A stretch of DNA of 64,000 nucleotides. Origin: Cephalotus follicularis. Its lineage: Eukaryota > Streptophyta > Magnoliopsida > Oxalidales > Cephalotaceae. Location: positions 652,673 to 716,672 of the forward strand of contig BDDD01000026.1 in NCBI GenBank assembly GCA_001972305.1. Direction: 5' to 3'. How positions within the stretch are numbered: the stretch's first letter is position 1; each line of letters opens with the position of its first letter. Made by a program: the position numbers and the translations under genes. Shown piece after piece: positions 31,717 through 43,284 of the stretch. The notes beneath the pieces were generated by a model that saw only the letters and a list, made by a program, of their open reading frames with translations, did no database searches and had not been told where the DNA came from.

Positions 31717-34643
31717 TGACACGCCCCATTCCCGAGCACCCCCGCCTGAGGACGGCCGCGCTAGGTGCAAGGATCCCTCACCTGGATCCCTAACAAAAAC
31801 CCCAACAAAAAAAGACTAACACGAAGGCCAAGGGCAGGCGTTAAAACACACTGCCGAGGAGAGCCACGTTCCCCGGCCCAAGCGCACCTAAGGCATAGAA
31901 ACAAGAAATGCCCGTGCACAAGGAAACGACAACGTTTAACATAAGCTAAGCCTGGGATCAATACAAGGGCCTGGGGACAAACGCCAAGCATGCGATGCCC
32001 CTCAAATGCCTAACTTACACTAAGGAGATGTAATCTCACCCCGCCCAAGGGATCCACCAGGGCTCACAGGACAAAACATCTTCACAGACTGAACTGGTCC
32101 GAGGTCGGGAGGACGGGCAAAACTAAGGAAAACTTCTTACTCTCACTTAACGCCTGCAAGCATGCCTGGGGACAAATACCCAGGGATGCCACCAGACCTC
32201 AGCTTAGGGTCAACGAACCCGAGCTACGAGGTCAACCTAAGGTTTGACTAACCATGAACATGACACTCCTCCCCCGGCATCTCAGCAGAGGTGCAACGCA
32301 CAAAAGGCCCCAGGGAGAAACATTTAAGTTTCACCAAGCCCAGGGCCGGAGAGACCTGCTCCTCTGCCCAGGGTCAAACGACCCCCGAACTCATACGTCA
32401 TCCCTGCACCCTAAACGTCTAACATAAAAAATGACCAGGACGGGTAAAAAACTCATAACAACAAAGTATATAAAATAACAAGTGAATTATATACAATCCT
32501 GGGCAAAATGCCAAGGACCCACAACATCAAAGAAATCATATACATGTTTACAAAAAAAGGATTTACAAGACATAGACATCAACAATTCTATACAAAAACC
32601 CCAAGAATGTCCCCAAATGCATGAAGGTGCCCGTGGCCGAGGAGCCATCCTAAGGTGCTGCGTCAGGCATCTACCTCTTTCAACACGCTATCCTTAGTGG
32701 ACTCAAGAACCCTGCTGCCCCGCTTCCTCTGCACACAAAACTGAGAGGGGATTAGTCCAACTGACTAGTGAGTAAGATCAAAGAATATCCTGGGCAAACC
32801 CACTTCCACCAGCGTGCCAAGAGCAAGGGTGAAACATGCCCCGCCCCAACTGGGCCGAGGACAACCCATATCCACTGCTCAACAAAACAAGGCAGAGGTG
32901 AAAATATACAAGAATATCGATAAAAAAGGAAAACCCGAGGAGACGTCAGAGCTACAACCTCAATGATCGACCTCAAGGAAAGAAGATAAACAACAACTCA
33001 TATGTCAGAACATGCCAAGGATCCAAGGATCAACAAAAGATCATACTCTAACGATCAACATTTATCAGGGGACTGCTGGTACTGTATTAATCACAAGCAC
33101 ATTCCACTGACGGACATGCACACATCATACTCACACACTTCAATAGCTGGAACCACCTCGATAAGCACAAATAACAATTCCGTTGACGTTCCATCAACAC
33201 GGTCATAGGCTACAGGACTGTACACATCCCTCATATACGCATATAGATACCCAGTTCCAGAGCTCTGCATGAACATCCGAAGAAGGGCTACGCCAACACT
33301 CCTTCCACAATAATCACATGTTGGCGCACCTCACTACATGAACATCGATGGAGGGGCTACGCAAGCCCACCCCCATCAGCAATCACGAGCTCAGTACTAC
33401 ACCATATGAACATCGATCGATGAGCTACCTCGCTGGCAATCACATACCGTTATTATCGTCCAAGGGGCCCGTGAATCACCGCTCAGCTCTACCCTTGACG
33501 AGATGACAGAGGAGAACATCGGCTCAGAGGTAAGTGTATCACCACTTAGACCATCTCAGGCCGATAATCTCATGACCAAGGACTCCATTATGGCCTGACC
33601 AGAGAAGATAGCGGATCCTCGGCTGCCCCCACACATCATTCCATCATACACCAATGAAATGAGCAGATCCGGGTATGGAACCCAGGCACAGTCACACTCA
33701 ACAGTTTATCATAGAGAATGGCATTACTGAATGGAATAGGGATCGAACGCCCACTCCTCCATCAACCACAATAAGTCTCATACATAACCAAGAATCCAGT
33801 AACCAGTAGCATGTACCCATGGACAACAACACATGATATCAAAATAAAGCATGAATACTTAAACAGAAGGGGAAACCACAAGTTCAACCTAGGCATCGAG
33901 TCCTCAACTCAGAAAGAACAGTATTCACAAGCAAAATCAACATATGACAGGAGAAGAAATCCTAGTCAAAGATAATATCATGGAAGGGCATATAAACAGT
34001 AAACTCTCAGTTATCAATTGATAGAAAGAAGAACATCCCACTCACTAGTATCAGTAGCTTCCTCGGCTAGCTTCCTTGGTTTGGGGACTCCATGCCTAGA
34101 TCCTCCTCTGTAACACCAACACACAACAACACTTAGCCATCATGAACAAACATCTCTGAAGTTATGCATGAACCACATACATCCATGAAAACCAAGGCGA
34201 AGCTCTTCCTCGGCCTCATAGGTCGTCTCAATACCAACAACGCAACGTACCACAATGTATTGAGGACAACTCTTACCTGCTAGATGCGTAGACGGGTAAG
34301 GAAAGACCCAAACTCAAACAACGATCGAAGCTTCAGAAGAAAGACAAAGATGAAAGAAGAAAGATGAAAGCTCACTCTCTCCAGTGCTTCTTCAAGCTTG
34401 AGATGATGGATGTGATATCTGCAGAAAACCAACTGCCAAGCTTCCTAAGTAAGCTTTGTACACTTCCCAACACCAAACAAATACCTCTTATCTCTTATCC
34501 CATTGGGCCTCAACCAAGCCCAAAGACAAACCAACACTTCTCCAAGAAAAGAAGCCCAAGCCAACCACAACCAATGAGAAAAAGAAAAATTTCCCCTAAG
34601 CCCCAAACATCAATTTACCCAAAAATTAATGCGGGTTATCACA
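31717..34643 (-). repeat. 5' LTR of element B (2927 bp)
   Basis: On the minus strand it begins TGTGATAACCCGC and ends GGGGCGTGTCA, aligning throughout with 17837-20808. Divergence between the two is visibly higher than for the E or C pairs. No gene is visible inside. Confidence 0.93.
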
Positions 34644-34751
34644 TTATATATGCATGATAATGGACGTTTTAAAGCATGGCACGTGAAGGTTCCTACTTCA
34701 AAGAGTTAAGGCCAAAGATTGTAGCGCCGACGCTTAAGGGTCCATGCCTTG
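34644..34751 (+). repeat. LTR of gypsy element F, second part
   Basis: This 108-bp piece continues LTR F after element B. AAGGTTCCTACTTCAAAG matches a conserved LTR segment (compare 29343-29360 in D and 54408-54422 in E), and GCGCCGACGCTTAAG matches the motif family of 16859-17830. Element G cuts it at 34752. Confidence 0.75.
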
Positions 34752-35403
34752 TGTAACACCCAGAAATTTTATAAATAAAGATGTATGTATAAATGTATAA
34801 TATTGGGCTTAAAACATGATGTTGTTGGGCTGGAATCTGATTAGGCCTTGAAATGGGCCTTATGGTATTAGGCCAAATTGCAATAAAATGGAGAATGGAA
34901 GCTTTGGACCGAAATCATTTAAGGAAAAGAGAAAGAGATGTTGGGCCGACCACTTCAATGCCACCAGGCCTAAAATTGTGAAGGAATGGTAATAAAATGT
35001 GTAGAGAATTATGGAGACTTCCACTGTGTTTATAAATGATGGGGTAATGAGTGTGGGGATGGCTGATGGAAATTTTGAAGAGAAAGAGACAAAGAAATGC
35101 CCATTTCTGGAAAATTCTTGTATCCCATTCTCCTCTCTCATATAATCCCCCTCACCTCCAACCTTGAAAGAGACAAGAAAAGAATGGTCCAGTGAACAAA
35201 GGAAGAAGAATTAGTGGAGGAAGGAGTCTAGTGTAAGGCAAGGAGCAATTGAGGAATTTGTATAGGAAGCTCGTCGGATTCAAGGTAGGATCTACTTCCT
35301 ACTCAGTGCACCCATTCTTTATGTGTATTGTGTTTTGAATGCTAAGATAATATGATAGAAAGAAAGGGAAATTGTTATGGTTCTCTGAAACTAATGAGTC
35401 ATA

Positions 35404-35404
<1 letters not shown>

Positions 35405-35449
<45 letters not shown>

Positions 35450-35472
35450 ATATATTGATTGATTGATTAACT
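35405..35472. repeat. TA microsatellite followed by a short GATT repeat
   Basis: About 35 bp of pure TA dinucleotide is followed by TGTATGTATATATAT and three to four GATT units. Confidence 0.95.
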
Positions 35473-35489
35473 GGTTTTGAGCTCTCTGT

Positions 35490-36385
35490 TGCATGCAATC
35501 CGAGCATCCAACGTCATGTGCACCCGAGCATGCTCCATCTTGCGCACTGAACTCTCTTCATAGCATGGGCCAAGCTCTCCAATGCCATGCATCCGAAGCA
35601 TGTAAGGTGCCAAGCTCTTCCCAAGCATGGATCCGATGTGTCGAGCATGCAACATAAGGTGCCAAGCTCCCAACAGCGAGGCGTCCGAGCATGCAACGGA
35701 TGCCAAGCTCTCCACGGGCATGCATCTGAGCATGGAATGCATGCAGAGCTTTCCACGGGAATGCATCCAAGCCTGCCACGCCATTGTGAGCTCTCCACGG
35801 GCATGCATCTGCGCACGCCATGCCATACCGAGCTCACCACTGTTAGCATTTCGAGCATGCAAAGTGCCAACCTCTGTCCTATAACGCATCAAAGCTCCCT
35901 ATCACAATTCGTCCAACTAAGGCATGAGCTGAGCTCACTTCAGTATGCACCCGAGCACTGCTCAAGCAATGTGCTGGACTTCTAGGCATGCATCCCAAGC
36001 ATGCCCAATGATGTGTCCGAGATCCTGAAATGCCATGTGTCCAAGATCCAGAGATGCCATGAGTCCGAGCATGCCTCGCAAAGTGTCCAAGCTCTCGAGA
36101 TGCCATGCTTCACGAGCATGCAAGACGCCCGACCTAGGTGCTGAGTTGTACTCTCCATCCAACTGAGCACGCCTGGCAATGCATCCGATCTCCCTATCAT
36201 CATGTGTCTTTTGCATGCTGAGTATATGCCCAAGCTCTGCAACACAGTGCATCCAAGCATGCGCTTTAGCAAGTGTGTCCTCAGCCTCGCATGCGTCCCA
36301 GTGATGCGCCATAGCATGCATCCTTGCATGCGTCCGAGCATGGCCACGAACAGTGCATCTTGTGCATGCGTTTTGCCCGACCTTA
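35490..36385. repeat. Degenerate repeat array in the G LTR (GCATGC / CCAAGCTCT units)
   Basis: Twenty or so imperfect copies of a unit resembling GCATCCGAGCATGC, a short spacer and GCCAAGCTCTCC recur every 35-60 bp over 0.9 kb. GCATGC and GAGCTC are palindromes, so the array is rich in inverted sites on both strands. The three overlapping minus-strand open frames are Cys-, Met-, His- and Trp-rich and repeat-derived. No other LTR in the window has it. Confidence 0.8.
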
Positions 36386-36718
36386 AGTTCTTTAAGAAGG
36401 CTAGCGTGAGTGATTAATGAAATGTATATTGTTGAAGGATTAATGGATATCGTGTAGAGTAATAAAGGCAGACTAAGTGTATTATTGATAGACCTCTTAA
36501 GGACCCGAGCTCCCAGCTGTAGTCCAATTAATGGTAGTGTAATGTAATGTAGTGTAGTGTAATGTAATGTACTAGGTCACCACTGAGATGATCTCGATGG
36601 GGGTCACCAACCGAGATGATATAGGAAATGCTATCCCTTGAGATGATCCAATTGGTCACCAGTTGAGATGATCCAAGAGGGTCACTGAGGTACATGGCAC
36701 ATGGATCACAAATTGTGA

Positions 36719-36723
36719 TGAGC
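36719..36723. repeat. Left target site duplication of element C
   Basis: TGAGC is repeated exactly at 45786-45790 on the other side of C. Confidence 0.93.
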
Positions 36724-39410
36724 TGTAATACCCTGTTCGTTCGTAAATATATTTTACGAATTTTATATGTGTTTTCGGGCTTTTAATTTTGTTTAATTTT
36801 AAAGTCCGGTTGCCCTACGATTTGGGTTTATGTGAATTGTGCGGAATGATACCGGTCTGAAATTTGGGTATGTTATGCTATGTTGGATTTTATTAATTCT
36901 TATTTTAATCCAAAACTTATTTTATTAAAAACAATTTATTATTCTTTTATTTTAATATTCCTACATTCCTTTTTCATTATTAATTCTTTCATTATTAATT
37001 CTTTTTCTTTTCTTTTTCCTATTTTATCATATTGTCCCACTTTCCTCCTACTTCCTTCCACCTTCTTCCTTCTTTCCAGCAATTCCCACCATTTAATTTA
37101 CATGCAAAGCTTCCTTTTCCATTTCAAAATACAGAAAAGTTTCCCCTTTCTTCCCTTTTGTCAAATCTTGTCTCCTGCATTCTCCATTATTAGAGTATCT
37201 TGCCATTTTATATGTTGCCCACATCATTCTTCCAAGCTACTGCAGATTCTATCTATTTAGTGTGCAATAATCTACTGTCTGATTCATTCTTCAAATTCCA
37301 GGAGGTAATCTCAACCCTTAATTGATTCTTTTGGGTTAAATTCTCTTAGTTTGCTATGTATGTCTAAGTATGCTATGGTTTTGTGTTCTTCTTCCACTGT
37401 TTTTGTCACAACAGATTGTGTGTTGTGTTTGTGTTCCTCCTATTGTTTTCTGGGTTCCTTAACATCACTAAAGGTCAGTTAATTCATTCCCTTTAATTAT
37501 ATTTTTGTTTCAATGGCTTACTTTGAGTTTTTGTGCTCTTGGTATCTTGGAGTCTTTGATTCTTGCCTAAACATGTTGTCTTTGTGTTAGCAATGTTATC
37601 TGCACGTTTTATGCACCTATATATGTCTCAAACTGAGTTTATAACATATGCAATCAATTAGAGACAAAATCTGGACATGTTCATGTAATGTCTTCTTGCT
37701 TCCTTTTGCAAGTTAAATCATTGAAAGGTCGTTTCCTTGTCAAATTTGTGTTTCTATGTCACCTACAAGTCATATATAATCGTATGTTTATGTCCATATG
37801 TCTCTAGTTTAATGTAGAAACCATTTGAACCATTTTCAGTAGCAAATCGTCGTATTTCCAACTGTTCTGTCACCCAAAACAGTCGGATGTCTTAGTGGAC
37901 AGTCGGCTGGAATGGTTGTGTAGTCGATTGGAGGGAAGAACACAGTCGACTACCTGCATTTTTTATTGTGTAGTCGACTGTTCATATGGTCCAGTCGACT
38001 GCCAAGCCTCCCCAGTCGACTGGACCCCTGTTCTAGTCGACTGTTATGCTCTGGAATGTGCTGTTTTCAACTGTTTTGATTCGTTTGACCCCCGAATCGA
38101 TCTGAATCTTTTCCAAACACTATTATGAGTCTGTTTAATGCTTCTGATGTGTTTTAGACTCTTATACATATGATTTTGAATGCCTTTTAGATTGTGTACT
38201 TCAAAGGAGAATTTGTTTTTGATCGCCTATTTGTAAGTGCTTTGCAAGCGCATAAGGTACGGATTTTCTGTTCCTTGGCTATCTGACATTCAAACTGAAA
38301 CTGTTTTGATAAACATCTTCGTTTATGAAATCAATGATGTTTCATGATTTTGATACGTTTTGAATTTAAGTTGGTTTGACATTTTAATTGATTCCGACTT
38401 TATCTATACGATATGTTATGGTACGATATGTTAGGATACGATATGTTAATACTGTTGTGAGCAGATTTTGAATATGTGTGTGAAAACATATTTATGTGAT
38501 TTTAGTTGATTTTGATAAATCAATTATTTTAAATTAAATACCGAGTATTGTACCCACCTATGGGGCGTATCCATAGGCACGTCGTGGGCCTGGCACGGGG
38601 ACGTGACACTTCCGTAGCGGTGTGATTAGACTACGGCGTCTCTGAGTGTATGAACGAATCCCATGAGGTGGATTTGTGGATCCGCTATGTGATAGAGGCG
38701 TATGAATCGATTCTAGTTTATGTGATCTGAAGTGAATTCATATATGTGGTCCAAAGTGTGATCGGACATGAGTATGTGAGAATTGACTTGTGTAGTGCCG
38801 TACACTTCAATTCTAGTGGGCATGTGGAATTAGCGCCTCCCTTGCCAAAATTTATGATATGTGATATGAATATGGCTCAGTATGTTTTACGTACTACGAT
38901 TTATAGCGTTTTGAATTGTTTCGAAATTGTTTCGAAAGATATGCAATTGTCATTTGAATATGATTAAACTGTTTTATCTGTTAAAGATTTCTGTTACGTT
39001 ACTATGGGATTATTAACGTTTTTAAATTACCGTTTACTGTTTTATTTTCCTTATCCGTACTGAGGTTTGCTCAACCACGTTTTTGTTTTTCCATGCGGCA
39101 GGTTTTCTGGAGCAGCGGGGGAAAGTGTGATTGAGTGATGACCACCCTATGTGTTGGATCCTTAGGAGAGTGATCCTTATGTTGTGTTTGGTGATCAGAT
39201 ATATGGACTATTATGTTTTATGTTTTATGTTTTAAATTGGAACTGAATTATGTTTTGAGTTTTCTGCAACTACTTAATATGTTAAAATGTTTTGATAAGA
39301 CTGCCACGTTTTCGGCTATTTTTGACTAATAAAGCAAACTTATGAGTTTGTTAATGTATGTTATGTATGATATGACCCTGTGACGACTCCCGCCGTCCGG
39401 GGGTGTTACA
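36724..39410 (+). repeat. 5' LTR of element C (2687 bp)
   Basis: It begins TGTAATACCCTG and ends GGGTGTTACA. It contains an AT-rich pyrimidine-biased section (36880-37260), the AGTCGACT cluster (37880-38043) and TACGATATGTTA repeats (38406-38450). It includes 37300-37504, which the 3' LTR lacks. No gene is visible. Confidence 0.95.
37880..38043. repeat. AGTCGACT palindrome cluster in the C 5' LTR
   Basis: Six sites of the form YAGTCGACTR or one mismatch (37921, 37943, 37971, 37992, 38013, 38034), plus two AGTCGG half-sites (37880, 37900), lie within 165 bp. The 3' LTR has the same cluster at 44240-44403. The core GTCGAC is the same as in the A, E, D, F and H clusters, but the flanks differ. 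Confidence 0.85.
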
Positions 39411-39415
39411 GATTG

Positions 39416-39426
39416 TGGTATCAGAG
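39416..39426 (+). other. Primer binding site of element C
   Basis: TGGTATCAGAG matches the initiator-Met PBS over 11 bases, 5 bp after the LTR end. Confidence 0.88.
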
Positions 39427-39579
39427 ATTTGGTTTTGTTTCCTTAGAAGACCTAACTAGGTTTGACCTGTGAGATCGGGTAGACACCGGGTTAGGTTGCT
39501 TCGTTATGATTTTTTTGATATGTTTTCTGCTTTCTGTTTTGTTCCTTGTGATGTTTTATGTTTAAGCGCCTTCTTGTAG

Positions 39580-42500
39580 ATGGCACGTACAAGGAACGCT
39601 GCTCGGAGGACTGCAAACGTTGAGGCTCAGGAGCTAGAAATGAGCCTACAATGGAGGAGCTCGTACGTCAGGCAGTCGCTCAGGAGATACGACGCGTGTT
39701 GAGTGAGCAGAATCAGAATCAGGATCGTAGGGAGCCGGTTGCTGCTAACGATGCTCCAGCTGATGTCCTTTTGGGAAGAGATGCTGGGGACAAGACTGTT
39801 ACGCCCACTTATGTTTGGCTTGAGCGGTTTCAGCTCAGCCGTGACTCCGGTGGAAGCTGAGCACTGGGTTGCTAATATGGACAAGATCTTTGATGTGCTT
39901 GGTTGCAGTGATGAACAGAAGATTAAGTTAGTTGTGTACAAACTTGAGGGTGATGCTCAGAAATGGTGGAAAGCTATGGTTTTGGCTAAGGGTGGCAACT
40001 ATGCGGAGACTTTGACCTGGTCTGAGTTTTGTGAGGTCTTTTATCAGCAGTACTTTCCCACCACTGATAAAGAGGCTTACGCCAGAGAATTTATCAATAC
40101 CAGACAGAAGGATGGAGAGTTGGCGACAGAGTTCTTGACCCGATTCACTAGACTTACTGGTTTTGCTGGGTCCGCTGTAGGAACAGCATTGGAGCAAGCA
40201 GAAAAGTTCAAGTGGAAGTTGCACTACCAGTTTCGGGGTAAACTGATCAACACCAGGTTTGCTGATGTATCTGAGGTGGCTAATGCGGCTAAGAACATTG
40301 AGCTGGAAAGGTTCGATTTCCAGGCTGCTCGACAGGAGTTTGACAGAAAGAGAAACAGAGGTGATTCTCAATGGCAAGGTTCTGGACAGTATAAGAATAG
40401 GAATGGTAAGCGTGGGAAGAGGAATGATAACCAGGGACAGCAACATCCCAGTAATGACCAGAGGCAGACTCAGGGAGCTTCGGATGTCCAGATTTCCAAG
40501 TGTGATGTGTGTGGTAGACAGCATCCGGTGGGAGTATGCTATAAGGCTATCGGGGCCTATTTTGTGTGTGGACAGAAAGGACATTTCATGAAGGATTGTC
40601 CTGACCCTCGTGCAAAGGAAAGGAAGGGAAACAATGCAGATCATGGACAGCGCAACGTGGGAGGTCGTGTCTTTGCTATCACGACTCAGCAGGCAGCTAA
40701 CGCACTAGGTACTGTTTCGGGCTTTATTTATATTGGTAACCGTAGGGCTTATGTTCTGTATGATACTGGATCGACCCACTCGGTTGTAGCAAGGTCTTTT
40801 GTTCGGCATCTTGGGATGTCTTCTCAGTTGCTTGATCCAGCTTTTGTTCTTTCAACCCCTATGGGTTCTTCTGTTGTGATATCTGAGTGTTTTTACGCTT
40901 GTCCTCTTGCTTTCAATGATCGGGTTCGTGATGCGGACCTTTTGCCTATTGACATGTACGACTTCGATATGATTCTGGGAATGAACTGGTTGGATCGACA
41001 TCGGGCTACGATCGACTGCTATGCTCGGAGAGTTCTGTTTGGGGATATGAATAGTCCTGAATTTGTTTTTCAGGGTTCACAGCCGAGGAAAGAAGTGAAA
41101 GTTATATCAGCTCTGAAGGCAAGGAAATTGGTAGCTAAGGGCGCTGAAGGTTTCTTAGCTGTTGTAAAGAATGTCTCAAAGGTTGAACCTCGCCTTGAAG
41201 ACTATCCTGTGGTGCGAGAATTTTCTGATGTGTTTCCGGAAGAGTTACCGGGATTACCACCGCAACGGGAAGTGGAGTTTACCATCGAACTCATTCCCAT
41301 TCTTTGTTTACCATCTGGGTCGGGTGGATACCAGATATACAGCGATGCTTCTAAGAAGGGTTTGGGATGTGTTCTGATGCAACACGGTCATGTGATAGCC
41401 TATGCTTCGAGACAGTTGAAGCCTTATGAAATAAACTATCCTACACATGATCTCGAGTTGGCAGCGGTAGTGTTTGCATTGAAGATTTGGAGACACTACT
41501 TGTATGGAGAAACTTGTGACGTCTTTACCGATCATAATAGTCTCAAGTACGTCTTTACGCAGAAAGAGTTGAATATGCGTCAGAGAAGGTGGTTAGAACT
41601 TCTGAAAGACTATGATCTGAACATTCAGTACCATCCTGGTAAAGCAAATGTGGTAGCTGATGCTCTAAGTCGGAAGAGTTCTGGGAGTGTAGCGGCTTTG
41701 CTTACTCAGTCGCAGTTGATAGCTGATATGGAGCGGATGGATTTGCATTTGTATGTTCAGGGTTCTGAAGGTTGTATTGCTGCGATGAATGTTGTGCCTA
41801 CTCTTGTATATCGGATTAAGACAGCTCAGAGTGATGATGGTGAACTTTGGGCCTTAGTCCAGAATGTCGAAAAGGTTAAGCAATCAGAGTTCCGTATGGA
41901 TGAGCATGGTGTGATATGGCTAGGTAATCGGTTGTGTGTTCCTTCAGATTCTTCTATCAGAGATGCTGTTTTGTCAGAGGCACACAGTTCTCCATTTTCT
42001 ATACATCCGGTTTCTACGAAAATGTATAGGGACTTGAAAAAGAATTTCTGGTGGAATGGAATGAAAAAGGATGTTGCGGAGTACGTTGAGAAGTGTTTGA
42101 TCTGTCAGCAGGTAAAGATTGAACACCAGCTTGCTAGGGGTTTGTTACAGCCTTTGGAAGTTCTGGTTTTGAAATGGGAAAGTATATCGATGGACTTTGT
42201 TACGGGTTTACCGAGAACTTTCAGAAGGCATGATGCTATCTGGGTAGTAGTGGATCGATTGACGAAATCGGCTCACTTCCTGGCTATCCAAGAAGACTTT
42301 TTGGTTGATCGTTTGGCTGAGATGTTTCAGCAGGAGATTATGAGACTGCATGTGAATCCGATATCCATTGTTTCGGATAGGGATCCTCGTTTCACATCAC
42401 GGTTTTGGAAAGGGTTTCAGAAAGCTTGGGGTACTAGGCTCAGTTACAGTACAGCTTTTCATCCACAGACAGATGGGCAGACTGAGAGAACCATCCAGAC

Positions 42501-43230
42501 CTTAGAGGATATGTTGAGGTCTTGTGCTTTGGAGTGGACTGGGAGCTGGGATGAGTATTTGAGCTTGGTGGAGTTTGCCTACAATAAAAGTTGGCATGCT
42601 AGTATTGGTATGGCTCCGTTCGAAGCTCTGTATGCAAGGAAGTGTCGTGCTCCGACATGTTGGGATGAAGTTGGAGAACGAGTTATCGAGGGACCCGAGC
42701 TAGTGCAGATCACTACGGAGAAAGTGGCTATAGCAAGGGAGAGATTGAAAGCAGCTCAATCTAGACAGAAAAGTTATGTGGACAGACATCAGAGGGATTT
42801 GGAGTTCAAGGTCGGTGAACATGTGTTCTTGAAAGTTTCACCTTGGAAAGGAGTCCGACGTTTTGGGCTGAAAGGAAAGTTGAGTCCGCGGTTTATCGGG
42901 CCTTTCGAAGTTTTGAAGAAGATAGGCGTGGTTGCTTATCGGTTAGCTTTGCCTCCGCAGTTAGCACATGTCCATAATGTGTTCCACGTATCTTTGCTAA
43001 GGGGCTATCAGTATCATCCCCTGCATGTGGTTCACTATCAGTTGGACAGTATTCGTGAGGATTTGTCTTGTGACGAGGAGGCCGAGGCTATTCTGGATCG
43101 ACAGGAACGGGTGACACGTAGCAAGACCGTTTCTTTTGTGAAAGTGCTGTGGAGGAATCATCCCGAACGTGAGGCTACTTGGGAGCTTGAGTAGCATATT
43201 CGGGAGCGATATCCGCACTTGTTTGTTTGA
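39580..43230 (+). pseudogene. gag-pol: gag-pol of element C with in-frame loss of the reverse transcriptase
   Basis: The gag start is probably ATG 39580 (MARTRNAARR). Residues 39651-39850 read correctly only in another frame, so two opposing frameshifts lie near 39640 and 39840. From 39703 a single open frame runs 1163 codons: capsid ([11 protein letters not shown]), a CCHC region near codons 266-301 whose last knuckle has Tyr for the first Cys, and protease with YDTGST near codon 354. After [10 protein letters not shown] the sequence jumps directly to [16 protein letters not shown], which is RNase H. The RT fingers, palm and FIDD box (about 280 residues) are missing without breaking frame. 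Integrase follows with HHCC and D851-D892-E928 in D-D-35-E spacing, then a chromodomain-like tail. TAG at 43192 stops it 12 codons before the usual end. Confidence 0.93.
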
Positions 43231-43272
43231 GGTATGTTTGTGTTTGTGATTTCGGGACGAAATCTTCTTTTT

Positions 43273-43284
43273 AGGGGGGGTGGA
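43273..43284 (+). other. Polypurine tract of element C
   Basis: AGGGGGGGTGGA directly precedes the 3' LTR. Confidence 0.85.

Larger units (their letters stand above)
17837..34643 (-). mobile_element. Ty3/gypsy retrotransposon B, minus strand, interrupted by D
   Basis: Paired LTRs (17837-20808 and 31717-34643) flank an internal region of gag-pol on the minus strand. A degenerate PBS lies next to the right LTR and a polypurine tract next to the left LTR. Element D (24885-30890) sits inside gag. B is inserted in LTR F: F sequence is found before 17837 and after 34643. The flanks TTGGA and TTATA are only weakly similar, so the target duplication is decayed or lost. Many stops and frameshifts, and clearly diverged LTRs, suggest an older insertion. 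Confidence 0.92.
34752..36723 (+). repeat. 5' LTR of element G, first part
   Basis: It begins TGTAACACCCAG. It contains a TA microsatellite, a long degenerate repeat region (35490-36385) and GAGATGATC/GGTCAC repeats (36580-36700). It ends with the left TGAGC target copy (36719-36723) of element C. No gene is seen; minus-strand open frames at 35467-36347 are by-products of the repeats. Confidence 0.85.

Noticed and set aside
35467..36347. Overlapping minus-strand open frames of 85-140 codons, rich in Cys, Met, His and Trp
   Set aside because: They arise from the GCATGC/CCAAGCTCT repeat array; all frames are open together and show no domain.
36880..37260. 126-codon frame at 36880-37260 and its twin at 43441-43821
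   Set aside because: Phe/Ile/Ser/Leu-rich translation of a pyrimidine-rich LTR region; repeated only because the LTR is repeated.
37300..37504. Possible intron in the C 5' LTR, missing from the 3' LTR
   Set aside because: The segment does not have GT..AG ends at the junction, and both LTRs derive from the same RNA, so splicing does not explain the difference.
43195..43284. Possible extra (env-like) gene between pol and 3' LTR in A, C or E
   Set aside because: Only tens of bases separate the pol end from the LTR in these elements, too short for an env-like gene.
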